From Diplonema papillatum (lineage: Eukaryota; Euglenozoa; Diplonemea; Diplonemida; Diplonemidae): a stretch of DNA of 64,000 nt. The number at the start of each line of letters is the position of its first letter. Positions within the stretch are counted from its first letter, which is position 1. The notes beneath the pieces were generated by a model that had not been told where the DNA came from, made no database searches, and worked only from the letters and a program-made list of their open reading frames with translations. The stretch lies in contig JAPJBO010001032.1 in the NCBI GenBank assembly GCA_030068145.1, positions 1 through 64,000 on the forward strand. The letters run 5' to 3'. Of this stretch, positions 33,843 to 45,161 are shown one piece after another. Both the position numbers and the translations under genes were made by a program.

Positions 33843-34887
33843 TGGGCCTTTGAAGCGTGGATGATGCCTCTCGCGCTGCTCCCCTTGAGGTTCCTGGGGA
33901 ATGGACTGGTGCTGTGCCGCGGGTCCTTCCGTGCGTTCTCGCGACGTCGCCGCTGTCGATGTCGCTGCCGCTGTTGCTGCCGCTGCAGCCGCTGCCGGGC
34001 GGTTGGTTGACGATCCCGGCTGCACCCCGCCCGTTGCGCGTCGGCTTTCTTCTTCTCGGCGTTCGCTAGGACGTCCCAAAGGTGGCGTGCGCGGCGGTAC
34101 GTCGCCCGGTCATGTCTTGCCCGTGCCTTCCACTTCTCGCCGCTGTGTTGCCACCCCCGTGGGTAGTGGGCCTGGGGTCTGAAGCTGCCGGTCAGGACAC
34201 CCGCCTTCTCCCAGTGGCCGCTCTGGTCGCCCCGTCCTTTGTTCGCCATCTTTTTGGGCACGTGCCGTACGGCGGCGACTTCGAACGCCCGCATCACCGC
34301 TTCGAAGGCCTCCCCGGTTGTAGATCTGCGGCCGTTTGTTGAGGCCCTGGAGGATGGGTCCCCCGAGGCTGGTGAGGTGGTTGACGCGCATCTCGAGAGC
34401 CGGGTGGACGGCCTTCACGCGCGCAATCTTGCCCAACCTGCTCAGCGCGGTCCTCATCGCCCACCCTTTCACGGTCGCCGAGTCGCTGAAGGCCTGTGCC
34501 GCCTGTCGCTGTGCGGTGTCCATGGCGCGGTTGGACAGTTCGTCCGCATCCTTGTTGAGCTCGTGAGGAATGTGCACCGGCTCGATCGTTGTCCATCGGT
34601 CGTGCAGCTTCGCCAACAGGTTCTGTGCCTGGTCGTAGTATCGCCGGAGTGTTTCGTTGCACCTCTTCGTGCCCTTTCTCTGACCAATGACCAGTTCGCT
34701 GTCGCCCTTGACGACGATGGTGCGGGGTGTCGGCGGCACGGGGTCCCGCATCAACCTCGCCAACACGCTGACGAACCCGACGTATTCCGCCACGTTGTTC
34801 GTCGCTCTCCCGGCGATGGGCTTCTCAACTTCCCATTGCTTGACGCCTTTGTCGTAGAAGACCGCCCCGGCTCCCGCGACCGCGCCG
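33843..34887 (-). pseudogene. 5'-truncated LINE copy with RNase H domain and target duplication
   Basis: A close copy of the LINE segment 19,250-20,490, lacking ~170 bases near its 3' end. The minus strand keeps a largely readable RNase H: FYDKG, NNVAEYVG, GDSELVIGQRKG and NKDADELSN. It starts inside the RNase H domain, so it is 5'-truncated, as is usual for LINE insertions. It is flanked by the 18-base direct repeat ATTTGTTGCATTAGTGTG (33,825-33,842 and 34,888-34,905). There is no poly(A). It is dead by truncation and frameshift near 34,300. Confidence 0.85.
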
Positions 34888-34905
34888 ATTTGTTGCATTA
34901 GTGTG
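34888..34905 (+). repeat. Target-site duplication, right
   Basis: Second copy of ATTTGTTGCATTAGTGTG, directly after the truncated 5' end of the LINE. Confidence 0.85.
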
Positions 34906-35458
34906 ATTGTCAGGCCTTCGACTACCCTGAGCAACGCACTATGCACTCTCCGTGTCTACGTCACAGCTAGTTTGTTGCGCCGCCGCGGAGGCGGCCCATG
35001 AGTGGGTGTCGCTGTGGCCTCCCCATCGTTGGATGACCCTTCGCTCGTTTCTTCGCGTTTGCGTCAACAGTTTGTTTCACTTTGGCTTGCTTACTGCCTT
35101 GAAGGTTCCCCAGGGATCTACTTGGATTGTCAGCGAATATCGTTCATTGTTCCGTCTGTCTAAGTTGTGCAAACTCCAACAAAGTTTTCTTTGCTTGCCA
35201 ACTATGACAAAGTCACCTGAAAATGATTCTCGTCTAAACTCGTATGACGAGTATAGACGTGAATCGGAGACGGGTTTCCGACCTGTATGCACTGGATGCC
35301 TAGGGGTGGTACCCAAAGGACCCCCTGTGATCTAGAAACAGGAAGACAAAAGTGGATTAGGCGACAAAGTGGATTGCAATCCACTTTGTTTAATCCAGTT
35401 TTTTATGGTTACAAGCTTGCTTGTTTATAGACTGTTTATATCAAAAACTATCGGATGG
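34906..35458. other. Gene-free stretch
   Basis: No gene is seen. It holds the second hairpin-plus-tail repeat and, near 35,356-35,400, a short inverted repeat around AAAGTGGATTGCAATCCACTTT. Confidence 0.5.
35232..35310 (+). repeat. Hairpin plus conserved tail, copy 2
   Basis: Second copy of the hairpin seen at 33,388. Stem bases CGTCTA...TAGACG are kept, and the tail GCACTGGATGCCTAGGGGT follows. Confidence 0.5.
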
Positions 35459-35660
35459 GAATTCTGCCTACTGGTCTGTCTGCGCCTTTTGTGTTCGCTG
35501 ACGTAAAGTCTGCGGGATACTTCTTGATGACATGACTGCAAGAAAGAACGAAGAGGAATCAAACCATCCAGGGTAAACCTATCACTTACATTGCGTAGGG
35601 GCAAGATGAAAATACCCGTCCAGGGGACTTACGGAAATAAGCTTGTCTGGACAAGGTCAC
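35459..35660 (-). repeat. Split direct repeat B2
   Basis: 202 bases, almost identical to 35,770-35,971. It begins GAATTCTGCCTACTGG at the outer end of the element. Confidence 0.9.
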
Positions 35661-35687
35661 AGGGGGAAGGGAGGGCGGGTTTCTTCC

Positions 35688-35769
35688 CGTCCAACGACAC
35701 TCCCCCCAACCACCTGGTTCTTGGGTGGCTTGACGACTGCGCAGCAGCATTCCCGCAGTGAGACTGTAA
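35688..35769 (-). repeat. Split direct repeat A2
   Basis: 82 bases identical in outline to 39,153-39,234 (CGTCCAACGACACTCCCC to GAGACTGTAA). Confidence 0.9.
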
Positions 35770-35971
35770 GAATTCTGCTTACTGGTCTGTCTGCGCCTTT
35801 TGTGTTCGCTGACGTAAAGTCTGCGGGATACTTCTTGATGACATGACTGCAAGAAAGAACGAAGAGGAATCAAACCATCCAGGGTAAACCTATCACTTAC
35901 ATTGCGTAGGGGCAAGATGAAAATACCCGTCCAGGGGACTTACGGAAATAAGCTTGTCTGGACAAGGTCAC
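35770..35971 (-). repeat. Split direct repeat B1
   Basis: Copy of B2. It abuts A2 directly and contains the stop codon of the RT/RNase H frame. Confidence 0.9.
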
Positions 35972-37629
35972 TTTCCACCTGCCACATCGCGAGTGAGGAA
36001 CCGCCGTACCGCCAGTTCCATGGCCGCCACTTTCCCTCTCGTCAAAGATGTCAGAGGAACGCGCGAGGGAAGATCGGCCGGATTGTCCGCGCTCTTCACC
36101 CATCGCACCGATAGGGCGCACCCGAGGAAACGCATACGCTCCAGGCCCTGCACGACGGCCCTGTTCAACACGGGATCTCGCACACACGACCCCTTCCGTG
36201 CCACACCCTTCACAGTAGTGTTGTCCACCACAACATCTACCCGCCCACCGGCCACCGACTCCGGTATGGCCAGTACGACCTTTTCAAACGCCATCGCCTC
36301 AAGCACATTAATGTGCAACCGACGCTCTTGCTCGGTCCATGGAGCACCGAGAATGGTTACCTCGGATGTGCGGACGTCGACAAGTACACCGCCCCACCCA
36401 AGCAAACTCGCGTCTACAAAAGCCGTGAAAGAAGGCCTGCCAGCATCACTTGGCATCCGCCGGGGGCGGAGAACAGCGCTGATCCAATCAACCAACGTTG
36501 CACGAACACACGGTGAAAGCACCACCGTATCCGAGGCAGCCCGTGTCCCCCTGTTGAGCGAGTTGGTAACACGCCGCAAGAACTTCAGAGCAAACCAGTA
36601 CGCCCCGGGGAAAACGCCAGCGACCGCGGACGCATGCAACAACCTCCCACCGAGAGATTCCAACTCGTGGGCTTCAAGCGGCCGAGATAGCTCAGCTCGC
36701 GTTTTCTCTAACCTCTTCACTAGCTTTTCCGACAGCGCCACCTCCCCACAGCCGTGGTTCCAGGACACTCCCAGAAACTCGTACGTCTGCACGGCCGTGC
36801 GCGTATCCTGCTCCTTCCAAGTCAGCACACAATCCGACGCTGTCCTCTCCAGTCGCGCCGTCGCCGCCGTCACCTCCGATCGCGACCCGGCGTAGCGGAT
36901 GTTGTCGATCCAGATGTCGACAACTACCGCCCGCTCCGCGAACTCCGGACGAACAAACGATGGGTGGCCTGCAGCTGTGGCTGCGAGCGTGTGCATCAGC
37001 TCGGGTGCACACGTATGGCCCATCGGCAACCGCGTCAGCTCCCACCAGTCGCCACCGTCGTCCACAAAACGAAACAAGTGCCGAGACTCCTTTGGAATCT
37101 CGACCGCGTAAAAACCCGTGCGAAAGTCACGGGTTGACGCGCACTCCTCACGCACCACTCCGAGATACTTCGAGATGTGCTGCAGCGGGACATCCGCCTG
37201 ATATCCCGCCTCCTCCGCCAATCGGTTCCCCTCCTTCGTCCACAGGATAAACCGCTGGCGAAAACCGCCGTCCTTCTCCTCCAAGACCGTGAAAGGAACG
37301 CAATGCAGAGGTCCTGGCCCTGCCGCCGCGACTGCGATTCCGTGCTCAAGGAGCGACCGGGCGTGTTTCCGCTCAAAACCTGAAGCCTTCACTGCGGCCG
37401 ACTCCGCGGCCCCGACGGACGGTGAGAAAGCCATCTGCCACGTCTCGTCAAATCGCCGACGCACCGCCAAGGACATGCGCGCCCGAAGCCTCGCCACATC
37501 CATCGGCGACACCGACGAGACGTGCAACGGCGACGCACGCTCCTCGTCCGTCCGAGGCAGACGCGTCGACTTCCCCCGACGAGTGATGCTGTGATTCGTC
37601 GAGCGGAGAAACTCTGCAACGGGTGTCAT
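35968..37629 (-). CDS. Reverse transcriptase/RNase H of the 35.5-39.2 kb retroelement
   Basis: 553 residues from the ATG at 37,629, which shares one base with the recombinase stop (TAATG). RT motifs are FRQRFILWTKEGN, motif A RDFRTGFYAVEIP (~37,130-37,095), motif B LPMGHTCAPE (~37,030-36,990) and motif C VDIWIDNIRYAG (~36,921-36,886). In motif C the usual D-D pair is D-N. RNase H motifs are FTAFVDASLLGWGG, HINVLEAMAFE, VVVDNTTVKG and SADNPADLPSR, giving D, E, D and the last D. The same reading frame is open to 38,796, but that part overlaps the recombinase and is unlikely to be coding. The stop codon lies at the start of the B1 repeat. Confidence 0.9.
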   Translation of the reverse strand: MTPVAEFLRSTNHSITRRGKSTRLPRTDEERASPLHVSSVSPMDVARLRARMSLAVRRRFDETWQMAFSPSVGAAESAAVKASGFERKHARSLLEHGIAVAAAGPGPLHCVPFTVLEEKDGGFRQRFILWTKEGNRLAEEAGYQADVPLQHISKYLGVVREECASTRDFRTGFYAVEIPKESRHLFRFVDDGGDWWELTRLPMGHTCAPELMHTLAATAAGHPSFVRPEFAERAVVVDIWIDNIRYAGSRSEVTAATARLERTASDCVLTWKEQDTRTAVQTYEFLGVSWNHGCGEVALSEKLVKRLEKTRAELSRPLEAHELESLGGRLLHASAVAGVFPGAYWFALKFLRRVTNSLNRGTRAASDTVVLSPCVRATLVDWISAVLRPRRMPSDAGRPSFTAFVDASLLGWGGVLVDVRTSEVTILGAPWTEQERRLHINVLEAMAFEKVVLAIPESVAGGRVDVVVDNTTVKGVARKGSCVRDPVLNRAVVQGLERMRFLGCALSVRWVKSADNPADLPSRVPLTSLTRGKVAAMELAVRRFLTRDVAGGK

Positions 37630-38714
37630 TACAGATGGCGCGTGACCTCCCCGGTCCGCAAAGCCCTCGCCAGGGCTACCAGATCTCCGCCGTACCGCAA
37701 CGTCGTGTCGGAGAACTTGTCTGCGCCGCCGCCTTCTTTCTCCTCGTGCTTTGTGAGGCGGTCCACCAGCGCCGCCGGGACCACCGCTTCTCCGCTGGCC
37801 AGCTTCTGAAAGATGAACGTGGCCGCACCACGTTTTATCGAATGGGCGCTGAACGCGCTCATCGCTGGCGCTCTCTTCCAAGTTACGTCGAGAGCTTCGG
37901 TCGTCATCTCCGTAAGTTTCTCGAACGGGGAGCACTCCTGAAACAGCGTTGCGATCTCGGACGTCAGGTCCCCCTGCACTACTGCAAACCGGGACGGTCT
38001 GAACGGGTCCCTCTTCCGAGCCTTCGGGGTCCGGAACCAGTCTATGATGACCTCCTGTGGGGTCACCAGCAGGAACTGCGGGGAGGAGAGGGCGCACACC
38101 TCCCCCCAACGGGACGCAGTCTTCCAAGCCACAAGCGCCGCCAGACAAACCGAGCTCTCCTGAGCTCGCGCCCACCGCAAAAGCAGCTCCCGAGGTATCG
38201 GCTCCGCCTGCGCACACGGGATTGCCGCACCAGCAGCCCGCAAAGCCGACGCCAGCGCCCGCAGCGGGTGGTTGTCCCTGCCCATGTGGCCAAACACCGC
38301 CGACAAAGCCTTGGCGTAGGACAGAAGGCCCTGAGGGCGCACCTGGGTGGCTAGAACAAAAAGGCTCGCCGAATCCGCATTGGTCGGCAAGCCACGGGCC
38401 ACCGTCCATGCATCGAACCGGCGCCACAAATTTTGCCGATCCCGGAGGGTGGTCTCCGCCCACATCTTCGACACCAAGACCCGCAGAAGCTCTTCCGCAT
38501 CCGCTACCGTCACCGATGCCTCCCCCGCCGTGGCCGTACGGGTCGTGGCTCCAACCCTCGACGCGACGAGACGGCGAACTGTACGACCGAACACGGTCTC
38601 TCCCTCGTGCACCAACGATCCGCGAGAGGCCCCAGAACGCGTTCCTGAGGCCGTCAACTGACTTTTCCACCCTCCTGACCTCGGTATGTACCGGCGAGGG
38701 TGGCTCTTTTTCAC
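37629..38714 (-). CDS. Tyrosine recombinase of the 35.5-39.2 kb retroelement
   Basis: About 361 residues. The conserved part starts near VTVADAEELLRVLVSKMWAE. Catalytic residues are visible in order: Arg in WKTASRWGEVCAL, the HxxR box in SAHSIKRGAAT, a His in TKHEEKEG and the nucleophilic Tyr in TLRYGGDLVALARAL. The enzyme would recombine the circular DNA copy of the element into the genome. There is no ATG near the start. The frame is open back to the TGA that ends ORF1, in the same frame, and the listed start is a GTG. The stop TAA overlaps the ATG of RT/RNase H (TAATG), suggesting coupled translation. Confidence 0.85.
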   Translation of the reverse strand: MKKSHPRRYIPRSGGWKSQLTASGTRSGASRGSLVHEGETVFGRTVRRLVASRVGATTRTATAGEASVTVADAEELLRVLVSKMWAETTLRDRQNLWRRFDAWTVARGLPTNADSASLFVLATQVRPQGLLSYAKALSAVFGHMGRDNHPLRALASALRAAGAAIPCAQAEPIPRELLLRWARAQESSVCLAALVAWKTASRWGEVCALSSPQFLLVTPQEVIIDWFRTPKARKRDPFRPSRFAVVQGDLTSEIATLFQECSPFEKLTEMTTEALDVTWKRAPAMSAFSAHSIKRGAATFIFQKLASGEAVVPAALVDRLTKHEEKEGGGADKFSDTTLRYGGDLVALARALRTGEVTRHL

Positions 38715-38747
38715 TGGCTTTTCGAGAACGGGCTGTGGAGGAGCCAG

Positions 38748-39215
38748 TCAATATCCTCCGCCCCTTCCGTTTCCCTGCTTCGGCCGCGGTCTCCACGCCT
38801 GGCGCGGCTGCCTCTCTTTCTGCGTCAGCAGTTTGGCCGCTGCCTTCTCGAGCGGGTCGTCCGACTGGTGCTGCACCTCCCGTAATAAGGCCTTCCGGGA
38901 GAGGCCTCTTTCAACGTACATGCGCTGCAAGCGCACGTTGAGGAGGAGCTCGTTCCCCAACCGAAGCAACTCGGCCGAGCGGTCCCAGTTGTCTGTCTGC
39001 GCGTTCGCGAGTACAAAACAACGCAGCATCGAAAACGCGCTCACCAACTGGTCCCCACCGGGCATGTGCTGCCGCCCAGCTACATAGGCGGTCTCCAGGT
39101 CCCTCACCAGACCCTCCGCGTCGTCCCTCATCGCGTCCCGCCACGCGAACCACGTCCAACGACACTCCCCCCAACCACCTGGTTCTTGGGTGGCTTGACG
39201 ACTGCGCAGCAGCAT
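38748..39215 (-). CDS. Retroelement ORF1 (Gag-like position)
   Basis: 155 residues starting at an ATG within the A1 repeat (MLLRSRQATQEPGGWGECRW). The middle part is helical (LVSAFSMLRCFVLANAQTD), and the C terminus is basic and Gly/Arg/Pro-rich (RPRPKQGNGRGGGY), fitting an RNA-binding tail. No zinc knuckle is present. In VIPER-type elements the first ORF holds this place and is thought to be Gag-like. Its single TGA stop (38,750-38,748) is followed by C, and the same frame continues without another stop into the recombinase. ORF1 and recombinase may therefore be made as one readthrough product. The related element at 40.3-43.8 kb lacks this ORF. Confidence 0.6.
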   Translation of the reverse strand: MLLRSRQATQEPGGWGECRWTWFAWRDAMRDDAEGLVRDLETAYVAGRQHMPGGDQLVSAFSMLRCFVLANAQTDNWDRSAELLRLGNELLLNVRLQRMYVERGLSRKALLREVQHQSDDPLEKAAAKLLTQKERQPRQAWRPRPKQGNGRGGGY

Positions 39216-39234
39216 TCCCGCAGTGAGACTGTAA
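39153..39234 (-). repeat. Split direct repeat A1
   Basis: Outer 5' repeat of the element in coding direction. It contains the ORF1 start codon. Confidence 0.9.
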
Positions 39235-39287
39235 CGGTGTGCTGTGCTAAATCACTCAAAACAGGGTGTACACTCGTACGCACAAAC

Positions 39288-40305
<1,018 letters not shown>

Positions 40306-40523
40306 GAATTGGCAGCTAGCTTCTGGCCTCATCGCACTCGGTCTCGGCTTAGGTCTTCGGTCATTGTACTCAGGGTGGGCTTGGCTACCTACGCCATCCG
40401 GAGTATTCATCATCGGAAAGGGGAGGAAAGAGAAGTCAGACAGAACCTTGATAACTTGCAACTAGCGAATGGGATAGAGTGTGCCTGTTGACCATGTCAA
40501 TGGGCCAACCAGGCGAGATCACA
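40306..40523 (-). repeat. Split direct repeat B2 of second retroelement
   Basis: 218 bases, same as 40,665-40,882. It touches the (TAG)n tract at its left end. Confidence 0.9.
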
Positions 40524-40543
40524 TTGGGGGCAAGGGAGGGCGG

Positions 40544-40664
40544 GAAGAAGAAGAATTCAGTCTCAGAAGACCCACCTCAGCCCACCCGAAGTCTCCTGTT
40601 GTAGGCTCGGGTGGTGTGCTCATCCTGCCATGCGCTTTGCTCCAGTTCCTACCGTGTACTAAAG
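40544..40664 (-). repeat. Split direct repeat A2 of second retroelement
   Basis: 121 bases, same as 43,657-43,777, from GAAGAAGAAGAATTCAG to GTACTAAAG. Confidence 0.9.
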
Positions 40665-40882
40665 GAATTGGCAGCTAGCTTCTGGCCTCATCGCACTCGG
40701 TCTCGGCTTAGGTCTTCGGTCATTGTACTCAGGGTGGGCTTGGCTACCTACGCCATCCGGAGTATTCATCATCGGAAAGGGGAGGAAAGAGAAGTCAGAC
40801 AGAACCTTGATAACTTGCAACTAGCGAATGGGATAGAGTGTGCCTGTTGACCATGTCAATGGGCCAACCAGGCGAGATCACA
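40665..40882 (-). repeat. Split direct repeat B1 of second retroelement
   Basis: Copy of B2. It abuts A2 and contains the TGA stop of the RT/RNase H frame. Confidence 0.9.
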
Positions 40883-42552
40883 ATCCATCCACCACTCCGC
40901 CAGTGAAAAACGTCCTCACCGCTTGTGTCACCGCCGCCACGGACTGAGGAGTGAAGGCCGTCAAGGGAACCCGGGATGGGAGATCAGCGGGATTTCCTGC
41001 ACTCCTCACCCATCGAACCGATATAGCGCAGTTCAAGGACTGCACCCGCTTCAAACCTGCAACCACCGCGTTGTTCAACACGGAACTCCGCAGACACGCA
41101 CCTTTCCGCGCGACTCCTTTGACGGTTGTGTTGTCGACGACAACGTCAACCCGACCCCCAGACACAGTATCGGGCAAGCACAAAAGAACACGCTCGAAAG
41201 CCAGCGCCTCGAGCTCGTTTATATGAAAGAGGGACTCCTCGCGGGACCACGCCGCACCAAGGATAGTCACCTCTGATGTGCGAGAGTCGACGAGGACGCC
41301 CCCCCAACCTTTTTTACTGGCATCTACAAAGGCCGTTATAGACGGCCTCGCCGCTCCGGTTGGAAGACTGCGAGGTTTCAAAACCGAATCAATCCAGGTT
41401 TGCAGAGACGCCCGCACGCACGGGGAAATCGACACGTAATCGGACGGCAGCTTGGCTCCTCGATTCAACGCGTTGGTGACACGTCGGAGAAACTTCAGCG
41501 AAAACCAGAAGGACCCGGGGAAAATCCCCGCGATGGCCGATGCGTGCAGCAGGCGCCCTCCCAAGGTTTCCAACTCATGCGCCGGAACGGTCGCAGCACC
41601 CAGCACGTAGCGCGTTTCCAACAGCTTCCGCTTGAGCTTGCGGCACAGCGCCACCTGGTGTGACACATGATCCCACCGGACTCCGATGAACTCGTACTGC
41701 CGTGAGGCAGTTTGCGAATCCGTCTCTTTCCAAGTTAGGCCGCAGTCGGAGGCGGTCCGATCCAAACGTCGAGTGGCTTCGACGACGGACTTCTTTGTTC
41801 CGGCGTATCTGATGTTGTCGACCCACACATCGACAACCACAGAGCGCTCCGCAAACTCGGGCATCACGTAGTCCGGATGCCCGGCCGAAACGGCGGCAAG
41901 AGTGTGCATTATCTCCGGGGCACACGAATGCCCCATGGGGAGACGTGTCAACTCCCACCATGCGCCCTCCGCGTCGCAGAACCGGAAGAGCCGAGTTGCG
42001 CCTGGAGGAATGGCCACTGCGTAGAACCCCGTTCTGAAGTCCCGCGTCGTGCCACACTCCTCATGTACCGCGGTAAGGTACTTGGACACATGCCCCAATG
42101 GCACGTGCGCTTCGTAACCCTGGGCGTCGGCCACACGATTCCCATCGAACGACCACAAAATGAATCGCTGGCGCAACGCCCCGTCCTTCTCCTCGATGAC
42201 GGTGAAGGGCACGTTTACCAGAGGGCCCGGACCAGGCGCTCGTCTGGCGATACCGTGTTTGGACAGCTCGCGCGCATGTCTAGGATCGAGTCGGGAAGGC
42301 GATCCCATTGACGGTAGAAGGTCGCCGGTTTCCGGTGAAAACGTCAGGCGCCACGTATCGTCAAAACGCTTGCGCGCCGCCGGTGTCATCCGATTCTTCA
42401 ACTTCTCCACGTCCATACAGTCGATGGATGCTGCGTGAAGGGGAGCCTCCTTCTCTTCCTTCGTCCGAGGGAGCCGTGTCGAGCCGCCTCGTCTGGTGAT
42501 CGAATGCCCGCCCGACTTCTCGAAGACATCCGACCGCAAGAAGCTGGTCACA
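40878..42552 (-). CDS. Reverse transcriptase/RNase H of the 40.3-43.8 kb retroelement
   Basis: About 555 residues if counted from the position that matches the start in the sister element (…VTSFLRSD). Here that codon is GTG. The frame itself is open back to an ATG at 43,736 inside A1, giving a 952-codon frame that overlaps the recombinase. RT motifs: RQRFILWSFDGN, RDFRTGFYAVAIP, LPMGHSCAPE and VDVWVDNIRYAG (D-N in motif C, as in the sister). RNase H motifs: ITAFVDASKKGWGG, HINELEALAFE, VVVDNTTVKG and SAGNPADLPSR. No internal stop or frameshift is seen. Loss of ORF1 and of the ATG suggests it may depend on other copies. Confidence 0.85.
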
Positions 42553-43606
42553 GAAAGATCGTGACCTTCCCCGTCTCCAGGGCGCGTGCCATGTCGACGA
42601 GGCCACCGCCGTACCGAATCGTCATGTCGGATAGCGTCCCCGGGCCGCCCTTCTCCTCGTGCTTGCCCAGGCGATCGACGAGGTGCGGCGGGATCGGTTC
42701 CCCGCGTGCCATCAGCGCGAACAGCTGCGTCATCGCCCCTCTCTTGATCGAGTGAGCGGAGAACCCGCTCATCGTCGGAGTTCGGGCCCAGGTAGCATCC
42801 AGGGTCGTTGCCGTCATCGCCGAGAGCTGCCGGAACGGCGCACAGACCTGATAGAGGGCCGCAATCTCGGCGGTCAGGTGCCCCTTCACGACAGTGAATC
42901 TCGACGCCCGGAAGGGGTTGCGGCGGCGGCCCTTCGGCGTCTGCATCCAGTCGACGATGACTTCCTCCGTCGTAACCAGCAGAAATTGGTGCGACGAAAG
43001 CGACGCTACCTCCCCCCAACGGGCTGCCGTCTTCCAACACAGAAACACCCCGAGCCTGATCGTGGCCGGCTGGCCCCCCGCCCACGAAAGGAGGGTCTGC
43101 TTCTTTACCGGGGTAGCTTGACATAGAGGAACTGCCGCACCTGTATTGCGCAGTGCCGAAGAGAGCACACGCAGGGGACTGCTGTCGAGGCCCATCGCCC
43201 CAAACACCGCCGACAGGGACTTCGCATACGTAAGTAGCCCCTGAGGCCTCACGCCTGTTGCCGCCAGAAAGACACACGCAACATTCGCATCGATCAGGAG
43301 GCCGCGCTCCGATGTCCAGGCCTGGAGCCGACGCCACAAGCCACGGCGCTCCTGGAGGGTGGTCTCGGCCCAGATCGTCTGCGCGAGTGCCGTCAAGCGC
43401 GCTTCCGCCTGCGGCACCGTCACTCGCGCCTCCCCCGTACGGATCGTGCGCCCAGGTGTCCAACCCGTCAGCAGACTGTGGATGGCGCGGCCTAAAGCTG
43501 TTTGCGGACGGCTCGCCAACCCTGGCGCCTGAGAGGACACGCTGGAGGGTCTCAGCAACGTCGGACAGCCGCTCAGCAACGTCGAAGAAGGCGCCAATGC
43601 AGGCAC
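42548..43606 (-). CDS. Tyrosine recombinase of the 40.3-43.8 kb retroelement
   Basis: About 352 residues. The conserved part starts VTVPQAEARLTALAQTIWAE. Catalytic residues are Arg in WKTAARWGEVASL, HxxR in SAHSIKRGAMT, His in GKHEEKGG and Tyr in TIRYGGGLVDMARAL. All are present, so the enzyme may be active. No ATG is found at the start; the frame is open from a TGA inside the A1 repeat (~43,671), and the listed start is GTG. The TGA stop overlaps a GTG that aligns with the ATG of RT in the sister element (GTGA instead of TAATG). It is clearly related to the 37.6-38.7 kb recombinase but diverged. Confidence 0.85.
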   Translation of the reverse strand: MPALAPSSTLLSGCPTLLRPSSVSSQAPGLASRPQTALGRAIHSLLTGWTPGRTIRTGEARVTVPQAEARLTALAQTIWAETTLQERRGLWRRLQAWTSERGLLIDANVACVFLAATGVRPQGLLTYAKSLSAVFGAMGLDSSPLRVLSSALRNTGAAVPLCQATPVKKQTLLSWAGGQPATIRLGVFLCWKTAARWGEVASLSSHQFLLVTTEEVIVDWMQTPKGRRRNPFRASRFTVVKGHLTAEIAALYQVCAPFRQLSAMTATTLDATWARTPTMSGFSAHSIKRGAMTQLFALMARGEPIPPHLVDRLGKHEEKGGPGTLSDMTIRYGGGLVDMARALETGKVTIFL

Positions 43607-43656
43607 AGCTCTTGCACGACCAGGCGGTTTCGGAAGAGGGAGGTCTCTCCTTGCGT

Positions 43657-44253
<597 letters not shown>

Positions 44254-45161
44254 TGTGTCGTCTGCCGAAATAGCCAGAGACAGCAGGCGCAGGGGGCGGG
44301 TCTTGCTCTACTTTTCTCTTCTTTTCTGCATGGAGACCCGCCCCCGGCAATCCCGACTGTGCAATCACTGTCGAGAAAGGTTTGCGGCTATTGTGATGAG
44401 GTAGTTGACCAGGCCCCCACGAAGCCTTATACACAACACGGCTGCAACACGAGGATGCAGCCCTGCTTAGGTGTGCACTCAGCCATCAGGCCATTGGCTG
44501 CTAAGCACCCCCGACCGGTCGATTTGCCACTTTTGTGGCCATCTATTCGCCGGGCCGGCACTTGTTCCGCATCGCATCAAGTACATGATGCCGGCGGTTG
44601 GGGGATCGGCGACCGCGACTCAATTAAGGTGCGGTCAACAGTGTCACCACGTGAAGGCCCCCCATGACACCTTACGTACGCACAAACAAAAAAAAACGTT
44701 GTCGTTTTCCCTGCAATGTAGTCGCTACCAAAAGAGTTTCAAACGTTGGCAACTGCCGCAATAATTAATTTCGCCCTTGAGTTGGTCGCGATCGCGGGAT
44801 CGTGACACTCGCACGCTCTGCGTGCTGGTCGTGCTTGCCGAGCGCGCCGATGATGCGTTGCTCCTTTTAAACAACTCTCCCAGCGAATTCGCGGGTGTTG
44901 CTGGGTAACGTGTGCATTATTATTTTGCTTGTTCGTTGTCGATAACATGTTGGGGTGTCATTGAGATGTAGTTTCTTCGACAGGTTTACAGGCAGAATGA
45001 CACTTTGTAAAAGTTGCTGATTCACCTCAGTTCAGTGAGTTTCCACCGGTCAATCACATTGGAACCCCAGGATCCGGTCATAACTCATGAACATGCAAAC
45101 TCAAAGTTCCATGAAGGCCCCCTTGGCAACAATACGAATTGAGCCAGTAAACCCTCAGTCA

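Larger units (their letters stand above)
35459..39234 (-). mobile_element. Complete tyrosine-recombinase retrotransposon with split direct repeats (VIPER/Ngaro-like)
   Basis: Read on the minus strand, the order is A1 (39,234-39,153), ORF1, recombinase, RT/RNase H, B1 (35,971-35,770), A2 (35,769-35,688), B2 (35,660-35,459). The A repeats are 82 bases and the B repeats 202 bases. This A1-ORFs-B1-A2-B2 layout is the split-direct-repeat structure of PAT/Ngaro/VIPER elements, which replicate through a circle and integrate by recombinase without a target duplication. None is seen here. The ends read GAATTCTGC (B2) and GACTGTAA (A1), and the A2-B-type junction reads GACTGTAAGAATTCTG. All three frames look intact. 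Confidence 0.9.

Noticed and set aside
37630-38796. N-terminal extension of the RT frame of the first retroelement
   Set aside because: It overlaps the recombinase in another frame and has no ATG; the TAATG start at 37,629 fits better.
38057-38941. 294-codon Pro-rich plus-strand frame
   Set aside because: It is antisense to ORF1 and recombinase of the retroelement, and its composition follows from GC-rich antisense reading.
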